Source: Emmonsiellopsis sp. PD_33 (Eukaryota > Ascomycota > Eurotiomycetes > Onygenales > Ajellomycetaceae). Taken from it: a stretch of DNA of 64,000 nucleotides. The notes below the pieces were generated by a model, which searched no databases, was not told the DNA's origin, and was given only the letters and a program-made list of their open reading frames with translations. A program made the position numbers and the translations under genes. Positions 1 to 9,679 of this stretch are shown here, piece after piece; the stretch's first letter is position 1; every line of letters begins with the position of its first letter. The stretch lies in contig JANTQF010000031.1 in assembly GCA_032988165.1 (NCBI GenBank), positions 62,001-126,000 on the forward strand, read 5' to 3'.

Positions 1-1120
1 CCTGGTCCCACGCAAGTTGCACTTGAGAATATTGCCGCAGAACACTATGCAGCCTTAAAGCTGGCCATGTCCAAGATACTGTCCACTTCCCTCGCAACTG
101 AGACTTTTGCCCAAATTGTTGACGGTCTCCCAACTCGTGACGTTTACGTAGACTACTATAACTCACATCGACCAGATTTCGAAGAAAACCTCGTCCCGAG
201 CCCGCCTGCGATAGATGCAGTTGAGTCCTATTGCAAGAAATTTGATATTAGCTGCTTTCAAGTTGACGCAAATGTGATTATTCTTCCCCTTTAATACAGC
301 GCCTCGGATTGGTATTGCAAATACTAAAAAAAAACGGAACTACCTAGGTTGCGCAGGCATATCAGAATGCCAGCAGCGGCTCAAAGGAATTTAACCTGAG
401 GTTGATAGAGATTCTGGCCATTCTCTGCCACGAGATTGCTGTCTCTCTGTATACCGCGTATGATGGCGGCCTTCGAAAACCTGATTCTGCAGAAGTTTAT
501 CGCCAAATGCCGAAGCCGCGTGTGCTGCCCCTTGGCAAACCGCAACCCGTGAAGCTGAAGCCTGCGGAGCTGTTCCATCCATACTACCAGGACTGGCAAC
601 AGTATCCCCATGGAATTGCAGATATTGTCGGATATTGGGCGGAATACCGCCTATTTGGTGGCGTAGTTTTGTTTGATCGTGGGCAGACTGGATTGGAAGT
701 ACGGGATCCGCTCCCTGGTTTTCTCTCCAGCCCCGGCCTGTGGTTTTGAATCGATTTGCTGATTTTTGTTTCTAGTGTAAGGATATCTTTATCCATCCTG
801 TAGGAATCAGCTATATATTTCAGCTTTCAGATACGCAGATTGAGAACTTCATGAGCTTCCTGTTCTCGGACCGGACACGGGACCCGTCTGCATCTCTCAC
901 AGCGCCAGAACACATGCGATTCAAAGCTGAGAAGTATGCAAGACGCATAGAGCCTTATGATGCAATCGTGCATCTCAATATCTACCGCGACAAGTACGAG
1001 CGCAAAATTCCCGAGCAAAGGCCGCGGCGCTGCGTTGTTCTGGCGGAAGATGTTATGCCAGACTATAGAGAAGCTCTTTTGGATCTTGCCGAACGTACGC
1101 GGGCCCAAAGGAATGAGTAG
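1..1120 (+). CDS. Uncharacterised fungal protein, 3' part of a spliced gene (5' end outside window)
   Basis: The reading frame is open from the first base, so the gene starts upstream. I model exons 1-273, 348-698 and 776-1120, giving 322 visible residues. The second intron (GTACGG...TCTAG, 699-775) is phase 0 and joins ..RGQTGLE to CKDIFIHPVG.., which reads smoothly. The first intron has a TACTAA-like branch site and ends CTAG at 347. Its donor is uncertain: GTGATT at 274, or GTTGAC at 262. I recognise the general look of a conserved fungal hypothetical protein (KPAELFHPYYQDWQQYP, VLFDRGQTGLE, YRDKYERKIPEQ) but know no function. There are no membrane segments or obvious catalytic motifs. The STEEP1-like gene follows on the same strand after about 970 bp. 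Confidence 0.6.
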
Positions 1121-2090
1121 CAAGTGTTTGAGGGGTGCGCGAGATGGCGCGCGAGTGATTCAAACGGCCTTGAGCATTACCAGCTGAAGCTTAAGGAGTC
1201 GAGTAGCTGGGTTTTCGGATTATTAGATTGGATGCTGCGTTCTGTCCGGTTATCTGACGACTTAATCAAATGCAACTGTCTATCCCTTTCTCTTTTTATT
1301 TATTTTATGTCTGCGTTGCTTCCTTTATATTTGGTTCTAGGAAAGTAGCCTCATGCTCTCCTTGATTAGTAGTCTGCGCTAATCAGGGATCACAAAGTGA
1401 TGATTTTCCTAAAGCATGTATTTCACCTGGAATTTGATTTAGTCGCGGGCCAGTTTATACTCTTACTTGTATGTTAGTGAGCTCCTTGTAGTATGCCTCG
1501 TGTGCTTCTACCAAGACCAGGCCATTTATGAGGGATTAACGGCGTGTAATAGAAGCGGCAAATACTTGATGTCGAGAACCTAGATTGAAACTACATTAAA
1601 AAGAGGCACTCGAGTGGCTACCCCCCCACCTTACACACTGTCATAGAGGGACTCGGAGTATTGTCCTGTTCCCCCTTAGACAGCTCTTATCGATAAGAGT
1701 CATGTGACCCAAACCTATCCCCGGCCGATCCAGACGTTTACTTTGCTTCAATCTACTATCCATGGATTTACTCCAGCTTTACTTCCGGTTTACAACTCAC
1801 ATTTCTAAGCCTGGAAATTTCAGTTCGCGCCGATAGCGAACCTCTTCACATCGCATTGACCTATACAATACAAAACCCACGCCACCAACATATCCTTGAG
1901 GCAAAATCAGCACCGCTAAAAAACCCCCGGAATCCTCCCCACAGCACATGCTTGCGAGAACACACTACGATAGCTAGTACCTAGCAAGACGGGCGCTTTA
2001 TAAATAAACAGAAACAATCTCAACCCCCATCGAATCCCCCAGCTCCTCCCAACCCCCAGCCAGATTTAAAGGGGAAAAAACGAAAACAAA
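1121..2090. other. Intergenic region between the first gene and the STEEP1-like gene
   Basis: No convincing coding frame is present. The left part should hold the 3' end of the first gene. The right part becomes C-rich on the + strand and pyrimidine-biased, as is common in fungal promoters. CG dinucleotides are present, so this is not decayed repeat sequence. Confidence 0.5.
1998..2009 (+). promoter_or_regulatory. Candidate TATA box of the STEEP1-like gene
   Basis: A TTTATAAATAAA string lies about 85 bases before the ATG at 2091, in a C-rich leader. Spacing and sequence fit a fungal TATA element. No transcript evidence is available here. Confidence 0.35.
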
Positions 2091-2864
2091 ATGGCCTCTG
2101 AATCAACACCCTCCCCTCCAACAACCACAACCACAACCCAACCCTCCGACCACCCTACGCAGACAGACCCAACCCCCCTCCCCGCCCAAATCCAATCACA
2201 ACTGCAGCTACACGCGCGCACCCAGCGCCTCCCCATCCTCACCTACCACTGCGCCTTCTGCAACCACCTCCTCCTCGCCAGCACGCGCGACCTCACACAG
2301 CTACCCCGCCGCCGCGAGCCGGCCGTTGATCGCGCGCTGATACTACCGCTGCCGAATGTCGAAGACGAAGATGTCGACGAAGATGATGGAGATGGAGATG
2401 CGGAAAAGGGGAATCAGAAAGCGGGCGGTGATGGAGATGGGAACTTGTCAACGGGGCAGAAACAGGAACAGAAACACTACACAATCCTCCTCTCAACGAC
2501 GACGCCGGACCGCAAACCAACCATGATACGCCGCGCGGATGGGTTTGAGAAGAGGTTGCTGTTTCGATGTGGGCGGTGTCGGGTTGTTGTGGGGTATGCG
2601 TTGGATGAGGTGCATTTTGCGTTTGCGGATAAGGATAAGGGGGAGGGGGTGGAGGGGGGTGCGGGCGGGGTTGGAGATGGTGAGGGAGATGGGGAAGAGG
2701 GTGGGGTCAGTGGGAGGAGTAGGAGTAGGAAGATGGCGGAGGAGGTGGTGTATTTGCTTCCTGGGGCAATGGTGGAGACGGGGGAGATGGGGAGGGAGAA
2801 GAAGGGCAAGGAGGAGTGGGTGGGCTGGGAGGGGTTGGGTGGTGGAGGTGCGCGGAGGAAATGA
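2091..2864 (+). CDS. STEEP1/CXorf56-family zinc-binding protein
   Basis: Single-exon gene of 257 residues; the ATG follows an A-rich leader (aacaaaATGG). The family layout is visible in two blocks. One is a CxxC pair in YHCAFCNHLLLA (about residues 53-64) followed by LPRRREPAVDRA. The other, after an acidic linker, is RRADGFEKRLLFRCGRCRVV with another CxxC pair, then VVYLLPGAMVETGEMG. Animal members (STEEP1) carry the same two CxxC pairs and have been linked to STING exit from the ER. Fungi lack that STING pathway as known in animals, so the fungal role is open. The middle (D/E/G-rich) and C-terminal G/E/K-rich stretches are low-complexity. It converges with the myosin light chain gene downstream. 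Confidence 0.75.
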   Translation: MASESTPSPPTTTTTTQPSDHPTQTDPTPLPAQIQSQLQLHARTQRLPILTYHCAFCNHLLLASTRDLTQLPRRREPAVDRALILPLPNVEDEDVDEDDGDGDAEKGNQKAGGDGDGNLSTGQKQEQKHYTILLSTTTPDRKPTMIRRADGFEKRLLFRCGRCRVVVGYALDEVHFAFADKDKGEGVEGGAGGVGDGEGDGEEGGVSGRSRSRKMAEEVVYLLPGAMVETGEMGREKKGKEEWVGWEGLGGGGARRK

Positions 2865-3477
2865 GCAGAGGGCAGTGATGGTTTACTTTTTCTCTGTAGA
2901 TTTTTTGTTGTGTTTATTATATTATATCCATCTCGTGAATGTATTGGGCATGCATGGCATGTATTGGCGAATGAGGCGACGAATAGTTTATGTAAATAGT
3001 ATTCCATTAGCTCTTAAGATATCCATTGCAAAGCAACTGCATAAAAATGACAAAGAGCAAGGAGTTATTCGATGTGAGGGGTTGAGGGGTATTGAGCCCA
3101 CCCCCCCCATCTGTTTATTCAAAGTAGGCATTCATGATAATATAGTCCCAAGTTTACCCAGCTCCCAGACACCCAGATAATGAACTATTCGCCAGAAAAA
3201 GCCGATGCAAGCCACCCCAAAACATGCTGTCGTCTCTTGTCTTCTTCCTCATCGTTGCCTGCCGTGGATCGAGTATCCGGAGTGTCCGGGATGTGTTTTG
3301 TAACCGAAACTGATATACGACGCTGGACAGACGTTGGAGTAGCGGAACAAGCGGAAGGAGAGAAGGGGTATTCGAGAAACAATCAAGGCGAAAACATCTC
3401 TTCGTAGACCGTAGATAATTTGCAAAAGGTAAAACATATAATAACCGCAGGATAAAGCATTCGAAAATCGAAAAGGA
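2865..3477. other. Convergent 3' intergenic region
   Basis: This lies between the ends of two convergent genes. It holds T/A-rich stretches suited to 3' UTRs (for example around 2880-2930) and no convincing gene. Small open frames here lack any recognisable motif. Confidence 0.45.
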
Positions 3478-4234
3478 TTAGTTGGCAAGGATGGTTCGGA
3501 CGAGTTCTACATATGCGTTAGAGAAATGTTGGCATGTCGGGGATGCTACGGGGATGGAAGAAGAACAAGGTGCATACCCGTATAGTTGATCTCGCCAGAG
3601 CTCGTGTCGACAGCCTTGAGAAGTTCGTCAACTTCGTCATCGGTCATTTTCTCGCCCAAATTCGTGAGAACTGTAGAAAAGAGCGCTGTTAGTTTAATGC
3701 ACATGCAACTGTATACCCCGCAGGACCCATTCATGTATAGGCCTTTCTGCGACGCAGCAAGAGCCAGAGTGGAAGAGACTACTCACTATAACGCAGCTGC
3801 CCGACGCCAATAAATCCCGTCATATCTTTATCGAACACCTGGAAACCGCGGCAGTATTCATCTGGCTCGCCAGGGTCGCGGAAGCCGCCCGGCCGATTCA
3901 GGACCTTGGAGAAAGACTCGAAATCGACTAAAAATGAACGTAACGAGATCGACATTAGCCCATCATTTGCGTGATATCGCGGCATCAAGCGCGCGGTTCC
4001 TCAGATATTAAAGATAAAGCACTCACAGTCTCCGCCAATGCTCTTCTCCAGATCTCTGATCTCGGCGAGGGTGGGGTTCTGGCCACAAGCGCGGAGCAAA
4101 TCGCCCAGCGACTCGAGCGACACACGGCCGTTTCCGCGCTTATCGAAGAGGGAGAAGGCTTCTTTGTAGTTTGTGGAGGCCTGTTGTTGGTCTTGGTTAG
4201 AATGGGAGCGCTGGAGGGATGGTGACCGGTCCAT
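3478..4234 (-). CDS. Essential myosin light chain, Cdc4/Mlc1 type (EF-hand protein)
   Basis: Four exons on the minus strand: 4234-4027, 3927-3787, 3670-3578 and 3506-3478. They total 471 nt, or 156 residues. Introns are GTGAGT..TAG (99 nt), GTGAGT..CAG (116 nt) and GTATGC..TAG (71 nt), all phase 1. The start is the ATG before DRSPSLQRSHS; an upstream in-frame Met exists but precedes the conserved region. EF-hand blocks are EAFSLFDKRGNGRVSLESL, FQVFDKDMTGFIGVGQL and VDTSSGEINYTEL. The loops are degenerate at calcium-binding positions, as is usual for essential light chains. The protein ends VRTILAN. Family members bind IQ motifs of class II and V myosins and act in cytokinesis and polarised growth. 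Confidence 0.9.
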
Positions 4235-5892
4235 GACTTGTGCTTGGGTTATGTATAGTGGCAGGGAGCGGATGACAGAGGGTAGGCTGGTGATAGCCTG
4301 TCTGCTTTTCAAAATAGCGCAGAATGCCGGGGTACAGAGACAGATGGACGTGGGGAGAGCAGTGCAGGAGAAGAGGGAGATGCGCGCGGGGAATCAGGGC
4401 AGCAGACGCGGTGTTGATGTTGATGGTGATGGCCGCAACCAAGTTGGCAGCGACAGACAGACTTTCAGCCGAGCGAGCCAGCCAGCTATTCCGCAGCAGC
4501 AGCCAGCGGCGACCTCGCTGCCGTGAAGCTTCTTGGGCGGCAAATAGGTTCACTGCAACCCTGGGACAAAAACAGCTGGCCACAACATCGTGTACCCGCA
4601 GCCCGAACAAGGAGAAGTGCTTACCATTGCGTGGATTGAAGACAACAGGCGGCTCAGATGCGGGATTCCGGGCAGAACAACGGTGGAATGGAGGAATTGG
4701 AGGTCTGCAATGTGGGATGCGGAGGATTGGAGGTCGTCAAGGCGGTGATGGAGATTGTTTGGGGCAGAGCCTCATCGGCGCCAACCAAGGAGAGCATCGG
4801 TTACCGCAACAACCACGTCCACCGAATGTCAACAACAGACGCCAGAGCATCAACACGGCATTTATGTGCTTGGGATATTGCCACCTGCCACTGGAGCAAA
4901 GGATTTCCTTACTAAAGCTGGATGCAGTTTCAGTTCTGCATTTTCCATGCCTCTTTGCTCCAACCCCTCTCATGATGGCGGTCTGTAGCTGCTGAGCGCT
5001 CACCAGGTGGCTCATTTCTACACTCAGATCAAGACGAAGCAATCCATTGCGCATGAACGGGAGTACGTGAGAATCTCCCAATCCTGCTATTTCCTCCGTT
5101 TGGTGGCCGCTGGTGCTGTCCGCCTTGCCTATCAGCAGTCCTTACAAAGCGTAGGGCGGATTCCTGCCTGGACAGTTGGGGGTTCCTTTGGAGGCGACAA
5201 TACCACCCTTATATTTCTGACATAGCGGACTTCCTGGCCAGAGGGAATGTCCTTGATTCACTATTATGTACGGCTCATCCGTGAGCTCAATTCTCCTCGT
5301 CAGGGCATGTCCCCCCAAAATCTGGTTTTCCTCTTTGTGGGACCAGTTTCTATATTCCACTTCAGCAACCCCTTAAGTCCTAAACCACCTAGGCCTGGGT
5401 ATTATGTTGGCTGTATATTGCAAGAAATCCATGGAAGGATGGTTCATTCAATCAGCTGAGTTGGAGATGGCAGGATGGCATGTCCAGATAATCCCAACGG
5501 GCTCAGCTGCGCTTTGGCAAGCTCCGGGGCCATTAGACTTGGGTACACAAAATAGTAGTACCTGTGTGAGGATGGCTGGCTTGTCCCTTGAAATCTACTT
5601 GATAGGCTGGTGAATATTTGCTGGGAAAACTCCCTTTGCCAACTCATCAGCAAGAGGAACTCCATGATGAGCCAGCCGCCTTTATATTCTCTGGAAGTCA
5701 TTGTTTCCACACGTCCGGTTCATCAGCCTCTATTATTTCACGCAGACACCGGTTTTCAGCTTTGCTTTCTCTTATTTCTAGATTCTCTAACACGCACTGG
5801 CTACTCTCTCCAGCCATGGCTCTGGATGCGCCAACGGTTGTTTCTGATATCGAACGTGTTACTATTGTAGGGGCACTGTGACCATATCAACC
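4235..5892. other. Intergenic region between the divergent light chain and F-box genes
   Basis: About 1.65 kb between two divergently transcribed genes. Several small open frames overlap on both strands, but none shows a domain, consistent splice structure or a compelling start. The side next to 4234 probably holds the 5' leader of the light chain gene. Confidence 0.45.
5816..5881 (+). promoter_or_regulatory. Upstream open reading frame in the F-box leader
   Basis: A 21-codon frame (MALDAPTVVSDIERVTIVGA, one more Leu, stop) starts in a strong context (agccATGG). It ends TGA at 5881, 11 nt before the F-box ATG at 5893. If it is in the mRNA it would be expected to reduce or regulate initiation downstream. 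It is not in frame with the main gene. Confidence 0.3.
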
Positions 5893-7016
5893 ATGGATGA
5901 CGACACGATTCTGGAGCAGCTATGCTTTAGAAGGTACCTTACGCCAGCAGCAAGATTCTGCCGCCATCTCCCGAGCATTCCTATTATATCGCTGCCGCCT
6001 CGAAGCTCGTCCTGTGGCTCCCTTGACGTCCTCCCCGCTGAGCTGCTAAGTGAGATACTTGAATTCGTCGACCTCGGAAGCTTAGGCAACCTCAGATTAG
6101 CGAGTTATTTGGCCAAGGCACATGTAGAAGCCTTGCCTCATTACAGGTTTATCGTTGAAAATGCCTCTGAGATTCTTGCTGCACTCCGCGTCCTCAAACA
6201 GGAAGGCTTGATACATTACTTTACCGCTGCTCAAATCACTGATACATTGACCTCGAAGCGATGCGCCGTCTGCAAGGCGTTTGGACCATACCTTTATCTT
6301 CTGAGTTGTACCAGGTGTTGCGCCAATTGTCTGGACGATATGGATATTGGAAATCTGCAGAGCAGTACTATTTGCCTGCAAACAATTTCCGTCTCCGACG
6401 CCGAACGATGTTTTGGAATTACCAGGCAATCGCTGGCCGGGATACCAATTATGTCTATTATCCCAAGCCCTGATCAAGTCTCTCAAATCTTCACCAATAA
6501 TACCCCAAAGATACTCGTTAACGCTCAAACAGCTCGGCAGATTGGCCTTACACTGTATGGAGGGGAAGCAGGAATGGAGTCGCATGTAAACGAAGAATAT
6601 CACAGAGCGACGCTGCCATATCGCAAGCAGCTTGACGGCTGGCTCTATCCCGAACTCCTCGGATATTCGAACCCTAAGCCAGCTGACCCACCACCAACAC
6701 CGTCGAAAACCCTCCTTACTTGCCGACTCCCTGGCCACATTGCATCAGTGCTATTTCCATTTTTGATACCAAGACTAAACGTTTTGAACATGGGTGGCTT
6801 TGTGACGGGTGTGAGGATGTATATGATGAATTGGACTTCATGTATCACGACCCGGAGACGATACTTTGGTGGGGAAAAAGATCAAGGACCGCATACACTG
6901 AACGCCAGATCCTACGGCATGTCAAAAAATGCCCGGCTGCGGCAGCGATGGCACAGAAAGGCAAGGGGGTTGATCTGATCAGCTATGATATAATCAACGC
7001 TATGGGTATGGACTAG
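5893..7016 (+). CDS. F-box domain protein, with an apparent frameshift near 6690-6720
   Basis: The start is the ATG at 5893 (tcaaccATGG); a GTG at 5878 is in frame but weaker. The F-box is SLDVLPAELLSEILEFVDLG (about residues 39-58), followed by the cysteine-rich RCAVCKAFGPYLYL and CTRCCANCL that accompany F-boxes in many Aspergillus-like proteins. F-box proteins usually recruit targets to SCF ubiquitin ligases. The initial frame runs to 6978, but its last part is unnatural. The convincing C-terminus (PWPHCISAISIFDTKTKRFE, WLCDGCEDVYDELDF, TERQILRHVKKC) is in the +2 frame, ending at 7016. That frame has stops at 6675 and 6684, so the switch must occur after 6686. No GT-AG intron that keeps the conserved middle fits. 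This is either a real frameshift (decaying gene) or a sequencing error. It is the last gene before the AT-rich repeats. Confidence 0.65.
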
Positions 7017-7434
7017 TATCTAAATTCGCCCACATAAAATCCCATACAAGGGCGTTTACTCCGCATATAGAATGCTGATAGTAAGTGAGATTAGACTGAC
7101 AGTCTTGTTCTTCATAGGGGAATCAATAAAAGAGCACAGCCCACCACCATATTGTGCCTTGCAAAAACCATGCAAAAGTTGCATGATTCAGCCCTTGGTG
7201 GAAACACACACCAAAAAAATGCATGTCATTCCCACCCAGCATAGAAAATAGAGATGAAAAAAATAAACAAACCTTTCTACCCACTAAAACACACATTTTT
7301 GACTCCATTTTTTGCACATAATTGCTCTATATTCACCTCTTTTTAAGATGACTACCTCTATGAATCATTCCTACTATTCAAATAGCTAAAAACCCTGCCA
7401 AACATACACTCACAGTAGTGTAAAGGCCACCCTA
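7017..7434. other. Transition from gene-rich to AT-rich, CG-depleted DNA
   Basis: CG dinucleotides are still present at about 7026-7072 (attcgcc, ggcgttt, ccgcat), then disappear. No gene is recognised. A small palindrome (atgcaa-aag-ttgcat) lies near 7170-7186. Confidence 0.5.
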
Positions 7435-7829
7435 AATGCAGTGGCTGCTGCAAAGAGGACCCTACAGAATGTAGCAGCTATAAAGGCTATTAAAAAGGCT
7501 GCAAGAAGAAAGTCTGCCTTAAGGAGGAAAAAGGCTGCACTGCAGGCAGTTCAGACTATTCCTATACTACTATAGATTTAAATTTCCAATTTAGAGGCTA
7601 CTATTATAGTGAACACTGATGATAAGACCTTCTTCTCATATAAATTTAAATTATTCTTACTAGAGCTATCCCCTAAGCCATTCTTTAAGTTATCTCCCAA
7701 GTAAGAACTATCACTGCAGGCATTACTATTATTAGAGAATTGAATATTATTTGAGGATTCATCTTCACTAGATTTAGAGCTAAAGCCAGAGACTCAGACT
7801 ATAACACACACTTATTATAATAGAGTTAG
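7435..7829 (+). pseudogene. Degenerate fragment with a lysine/alanine-rich N-terminus, cut by the GA LTR
   Basis: One frame reads NAVAAAKRTLQNVAAIKAIK, then KAARRKSALRRKKAALQAV, then an S/E/P-rich segment with scattered stops. The composition and the type of stops (TAA/TAG where CAA/CAG/CGA would fit) suggest a decayed coding region. It ends at the LTR at 7830, which probably inserted into it. I do not recognise the family; it may be part of another transposon. Confidence 0.35.
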
Positions 7830-8289
7830 TATTATGCCTTTACACTAGTAATATATTATTCTGCTGACTGAATGTCTCACAACTATCTCATCAAACTTTA
7901 TTATATATATTATCATATATCTTATTATAGAGTTTCATCTAGGCCTAGTTAGAGTACAGCATTATAGATAAATCTAGTAGCTCTAGAGAGCTCTCTATAG
8001 ATAGTTACTAACCTTCTAGACTTACTAAAGATTAGTAATTTATTTATTAATCTATCTAATATTTGGAAATTTTCTCATCTATTTATCTATATATTTCTCC
8101 CTTCATAATATTAAGATATCTACCTCCTCTAGTCTAATAAAACTCTCATTGATGAACTCTATCTCTCTAAGCTCTAAATAGTCTAATCTACTCATTAACT
8201 CCTCATTTCTTTTAAATATTAATTAATATAGTATCATCTCTATTTCTAATATAGTAGTATCATCATTTAGATATTAGAGCATGCTTATA
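7830..8289 (+). repeat. 5' LTR of gypsy element GA (LTR copy 1)
   Basis: This 460 bp aligns with 32707-33166 and 61629-62091. All three copies share the boundary TATYATGCYYTYAYAC... and the end ...G(C/T)(A/G)TGCTTACA, here decayed to GCTTATA. A normal LTR would start TG and end CA; the TA start fits TG-to-TA decay. Differences among copies are mainly C/T and G/A. Confidence 0.8.
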
Positions 8290-9072
8290 ATTTAAATTAC
8301 TCTTCAGTCTACCTCAGATTAACATTTATTAATATATTAAACTCTTTAAACTAACAAGCTATGAATACTCATATTAAATTTAACATTCCTCCTAATAATA
8401 TATCTATCTCATTAGGGGATCATTAAACTTCTCCAGCCAACATACCACTAAATTGAAATCAAGGAGGTCTATTCTTAACTAAATCTCATAGAATCAAGAC
8501 TGGAGATTCTAAGCCTTATTATAGAAATAATATTGTAGAATATCAAACCTTTACCTATTTCTTTAAATAAAAATATGAACTTGCTTCTGATTATTTCAAA
8601 CAAGATAGATCTTATATTCTATATACTATTACTTATTTATATAGTACTGTTGAGACTACTTAGAGCATCAAGAAAAATAAACTTCATAATATAGATATTA
8701 TATACACTTGAAAATAGTTTAAAGAATTCCTCATAAATTAAATTGAAGACCACTGAAATTAAGGCTATATAGCTACTACTTAGTTTTATAGCCTTACTCA
8801 ACAAGAGAGTCAAACTGTTCATACTTTTAAAGCTACCTTTAATAAATACTGGAATAAGCTTGAACTTAACCTTAAAATCTTATAAACACAGCTTTTCTAT
8901 ACTAAGTTGCACCCTTCTATTTAGAATACAATCAATAATTACCAAGAAATTTCTATAGATTGAACTTAACTAGTTAATCTTATTTCTCATCTTCAAATCT
9001 AATTTAAGAAGACTAGAACCTCTAAACAACCTGCTAGTGAGTAGTCTGATTTCAATAAGAATCAGAATACTA
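8290..9072 (+). pseudogene. gag: GA gag gene, 5' part (Ty3/gypsy)
   Basis: The degenerate frame from the ATG at 8361 matches the GB gag at 33238, position by position. Readable pieces are SLGDHQTS-like, NQNQGGLF, KTGDSKPYY, ESQTVHTFKATFNKYWNKLE and YTKLHPSI. This is the capsid region of a Ty3/gypsy Gag. Many stops stand where the GB copy also has stops or has CAA/TGG-type codons, so both are dead. The gene is broken at 9072 by X and resumes at 31371. Confidence 0.75.
9071..9072. other. Target-site duplication (TA), left of X copy 1
   Basis: GA reads ..aatacTA before X and TAattccc.. after X (31371-31372). The uninterrupted homologue in GB reads aatacTAatttc at 33945-33957. The duplicated dinucleotide is therefore TA, the size expected for CACTA/Plavaka-like insertion. 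Confidence 0.65.
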
Positions 9073-9292
9073 CATTAACAAAAAAATTTTTTTACTCTAC
9101 TTTAGTATGCCAAGTCATATAGCTCATGCATCAAAAGTACTTAAGCTAGCTCTAGACTAGCTCTGAATTAGCATGAAAATCACAATCTTACTCCTGTAGT
9201 CTCTGAACTTTAAGTGATTCACATGTGAGTCTTGCACTTCTCTGGTATTATATGGGATGTTGACTGTCCCTGTATTATTTTGAAGTAATTTT

Positions 9293-9430
9293 GTGCATGA
9301 AGAGAGAATTCTAATATATCTTATACATATCTTATTATATGTTCTTTCTCAGTGTTAGTGTGTACATGAAGGGAGAATCCTAATGCATCTTATACATGCT
9401 TTATTGCATGTTCTTTCTTAATATTAGTAT
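9293..9430 (+). repeat. Two 69 bp direct repeats near the left end of X copy 1
   Basis: Units begin gtgcatgaagagagaatt (9293) and gtacatgaagggagaatc (9362). The same pair is at 34462 and 34531 in copy 2. The subterminal position suggests transposase-binding repeats, as in CACTA-like elements, but this is inference. Confidence 0.55.
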
Positions 9431-9449
9431 GAGTTGGAAGGCAAGGCTC

Positions 9450-9520
9450 TGATAGATTATATATATATATATATAATTAATTATATATATAATTATTATT
9501 ATTATATTGTGTAAATATAT
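9450..9520. repeat. AT microsatellite in X copy 1
   Basis: A run of TATATATA/ATTA repeats, matching a shorter one at 34627-34675 in copy 2. Confidence 0.6.
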
Positions 9521-9679
9521 TATTATTAACTAACTACCCTGCTTGCTTTATGCATCTAGATTTCACACAATCTTGCATCTTCATCTATTAGCATATCTTA
9601 CATGTTATGATAAGCTAACTACTTTCATGATTATTCATACTATTATCCTGATTGCAAGTTTATAATAATAAATCTAAAT

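Noticed and set aside
2477..3180. Two long frames opposite or overlapping the STEEP1-like gene end
   Set aside because: They are shadows of the biased G-rich coding strand; Pro/Ser- and Arg/Gly-rich readings with no start context or domain.
4324..4995. Open frame of 223 codons on the + strand upstream of the light chain gene
   Set aside because: Arg/Cys-rich translation with no motif. It overlaps the probable 5' leader of the minus-strand gene, and other frames in the same place are equally open.
8637..8822. Minus-strand frame conserved between 8637-8822 and 33514-33699
   Set aside because: It is antisense to the gypsy gag gene, which explains its conservation.
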